DNA of 64,000 nucleotides, from positions 3,348,001-3,412,000 of the forward strand of contig NZ_CP051204.2 in NCBI RefSeq assembly GCF_012516375.2. The letters run 5' to 3'. The notes under the pieces are model-generated. The model saw nothing but the letters and a program-made list of their open reading frames with translations. It had not been told where the DNA came from and did not search any database. Numbering within the stretch: position 1 is the first letter of the stretch; every line of letters starts with the position of its first letter. The stretch comes from Chitinophaga oryzae. GTDB lineage: Bacteria > Bacteroidota > Bacteroidia > Chitinophagales > Chitinophagaceae. Below are positions 62,601-64,000 of this stretch, piece after piece. The translations under genes were made by a program, and so were the position numbers.

Positions 62601-63897
62601 AATCCACGATCATTTCATAGAGTTTCAGTTTTTCGTCCAGAATATTGGACTGCATCATGGTCAGCGCTTCCCAGGCGTCGATGACAGCGGAGAGCGACTG
62701 TTTGTTTTCCTGGTAGTTCAGGAAGCCGGCATCCAGCGTCTGGCGCAGGGAAGGCACGATCTTGTCTTCCATGGCGGTGATGCGCTGCTGCATGGACCGG
62801 ATCTCGTACTGCATGCCGTACAGCATACCCTGTGTCTCCTGTAACATGGCAGCTTTCTCTTTTTCCATGGCCGCTACGCTGTATTCCATGGACTTGATGC
62901 CTGACTTGTACATTTTGGAAGCCCACGGCACAATAGGGATGCTCACCATGCCCATAGCGCTGAAAGCCTTTGGCATCATGCTGCCCAGCGGCTGCATATG
63001 GTCGAAGCGTATCCTGAAATCCGGCTTCTTGTCCCGCTTCATGGCTTCGACGTTGAGCTGCATGGAGCGGATGCTTTCATTCATCTTCACCACGTCCTGC
63101 CGCACGGCTGCCAGGGAGGCGGTATCGTAAGACGATGCCTGTTCAAAGACAGGCTGAAAAGTGGTATCGATATCGAAAGACTGGTTACCGGGCGCGTTCA
63201 TGAGGCTGTTGAGCCAGGAGCGCGCTTTGGCGATGGTGCCTTCCTGCATGCGGATCATGTTGCGGTTGTCTTCCAGCTTGGCGGCGGTTTTGTACACGCC
63301 GCTGAGCTGTGACTGGTTGTAGGGAAACCGCACCTCTTCGATCTTTTGCATGGTCTGCATGATTTTTTCATTTTCCTGCAGTACGCGGATTTTCTGCTGC
63401 GCTACGATCCAGGTATAGTACAGGCGTTTGGCCTGCGCCTTCAGTTCGTTGAGCGTAATGCCGCGGGTAGCCATTTCCACGTTGCCTTGTGAAGCGATGT
63501 AGCGTTTCTTTGCGGACAGTTTGGCCGGATTGGGAATGTCCTGTTCCAGCTGCAGCATCAGGCTGCCTTTGTCGCGGTCGTCCATCAGCGTCTGGCCGGG
63601 ATAGGGCGTCATAAAGGTGCCGGCGCCCACCATGGGGGCCATCCAGGCGGTGGCTGCCTCGGCGCTGTGGCGGTAGCTTTCCGCTTTCAGGCCGTAGGAT
63701 TGCAGCAGCACGTTGTTACTGTCTATTTTCTCCAGGATGCTTTGCAGCGACAATACCGGCGCGTGTTGCGCAGTGGCGGCAGATGTCACCAAAGACATCA
63801 CCAGCATAAAAAAACCGGTTACGATCTTTGCGCCTTTGCTGCTTCGCGCCTTTGCGTGCAAATCCTTTGCGTGCTTATATTTAGTGATGTACTTCAT
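62578..63897 (-). CDS. TolC family outer-membrane channel (CusC-like)
   Basis: This 439-residue protein has TolC/OEP repeats: long helices such as LYYTWIVAQQKIRVLQENEK, Met-rich segments (MAPMVGAGTFMTPY, MLYGMQYEIRSMQQRI) and a beta segment. The Met content suits copper or silver efflux. The start (MKYITKYKH) gives an odd N-terminus: a 25-residue Lys/Ala stretch (KDLHAKARSSKGAKI) before the signal helix FFMLVMSLVTSAATAQ. The preceding DNA is repetitive (GCAAAGG units), so the real start may be nearer the helix, although no ATG offers a full signal. Its start overlaps the end of the permease gene by 17 bases. Confidence 0.85.
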   Translation of the reverse strand: MKYITKYKHAKDLHAKARSSKGAKIVTGFFMLVMSLVTSAATAQHAPVLSLQSILEKIDSNNVLLQSYGLKAESYRHSAEAATAWMAPMVGAGTFMTPYPGQTLMDDRDKGSLMLQLEQDIPNPAKLSAKKRYIASQGNVEMATRGITLNELKAQAKRLYYTWIVAQQKIRVLQENEKIMQTMQKIEEVRFPYNQSQLSGVYKTAAKLEDNRNMIRMQEGTIAKARSWLNSLMNAPGNQSFDIDTTFQPVFEQASSYDTASLAAVRQDVVKMNESIRSMQLNVEAMKRDKKPDFRIRFDHMQPLGSMMPKAFSAMGMVSIPIVPWASKMYKSGIKSMEYSVAAMEKEKAAMLQETQGMLYGMQYEIRSMQQRITAMEDKIVPSLRQTLDAGFLNYQENKQSLSAVIDAWEALTMMQSNILDEKLKLYEMIVDYEKQLYR

Positions 63898-64000
63898 GGA
63901 TCTCCAGTTTTCCGTGCTTACGCAATTCATATTCTTTTGTCATGAGGAAGATCAGCGGTGTCACCAGCAGGATATGCGTGGAGGAGGTGAGCACGCCGCC
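63881..64000 (-). CDS. CusA/CzcA-type RND permease, C-terminal end (cut by window end)
   Basis: The frame is open from the window edge and gives 39 residues before the stop: GGVLTSSTHILLVTPLIFLM in the last helix, then a charged tail ending LEIHEVHH. The final helix with its GG and TPLIF pattern and the location before TolC, adaptors and DUF3347 genes identify the end of the heavy-metal RND pump that this operon serves. Too short for further detail. The His-rich end could touch metal but is not conserved in the family as far as I know. Confidence 0.7.
   Translation of the reverse strand, partial: GGVLTSSTHILLVTPLIFLMTKEYELRKHGKLEIHEVHH

Noticed and set aside
61371..62684. Plus-strand open frame (437 codons) opposite the CusB-like adaptor
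   Set aside because: Antisense shadow of a GC-rich gene; the protein has no family features.
63800..63880. GCAAAGG-type repeats at the start of the TolC gene as a separate element
   Set aside because: They are short and imperfect, lie within the open frame, and can be read as coding for the Lys/Ala stretch. No element can be defined.

Overview
The window is chromosomal DNA from a Bacteroidota bacterium, most likely a Chitinophaga-like member of the Chitinophagaceae. The reasons are SusC/SusD proteins with a FecI/FecR-type sigma/anti-sigma pair, CarboxypepD_reg-type TonB receptors, DUF4374, DUF3347, DUF5977 and DUF6443/RHS proteins, LytTR two-component genes, and -7 boxes of the TAnnTTTG type in place of Pribnow boxes. 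Genus is an inference. No rRNA, tRNA or CRISPR array was recognised.

Layout: (1) 1-1966, the end of an RND efflux permease and its adaptor. (2) 2089-3743, an SDR oxidoreductase and an AraC regulator. (3) 3885-8697, TonB receptor, DUF4374 lipoprotein and PepSY membrane protein, the order of the Bacteroides XusABC xenosiderophore system. (4) 8749-22269, ordinary single genes: a second TonB-type barrel, S66 carboxypeptidase, AraC regulator, M1-like peptidase, methyltransferase, DUF4269, Ada plus MFS exporter, DUF3472 lipoprotein, GNAT and an ICMT-like protein. (5) 22597-31310, a two-gene RHS operon whose second product ends in an AT-rich JAB/MPN-like tip, followed by an exported putative immunity protein. 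(6) 31327-33790, two nested IS3-family elements, the outer one broken. (7) 33990-36844, small accessory genes and an AraC regulator. (8) 37226-40127, the most unusual part: a LanKC-like protein with an N-terminal lyase-like fold and a Ser/Thr kinase domain but no LanC cyclase, translationally coupled to a MauE-like redox membrane protein and followed by three paralogous exported peptides with a conserved C-x7-C loop. (9) 40160-48453, a converging TlpA/DUF3738 - SusD - SusC unit with a divergent ECF sigma and FecR. (10) 48458-57815, a LytS/LytTR pair, a complete tripartite RND pump and an AraC gene coupled to a small membrane protein. (11) 57924-64000, a small membrane protein, a haem-binding protein and a CusABC-like metal efflux operon with two adaptors and two DUF3347 proteins.

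How the parts may work together: the kinase, the MauE protein and the peptides look like a peptide-modification and oxidation cassette. The neighbouring TlpA, SusC/SusD and sigma/FecR genes could handle or sense the product across the envelope, but this link rests on proximity alone. The kinase protein keeps HRD, N and D(F/L)E kinase residues, whereas the Lys-x-His and Lys positions expected for an active phospho-Thr lyase appear replaced by V49, F51 and S78. A dedicated peptide kinase is therefore more likely than a full lanthipeptide synthetase. The stretch from about 30.2 to 46 kb is visibly AT-richer than its surroundings and contains insertion sequences, which suggests accessory DNA.
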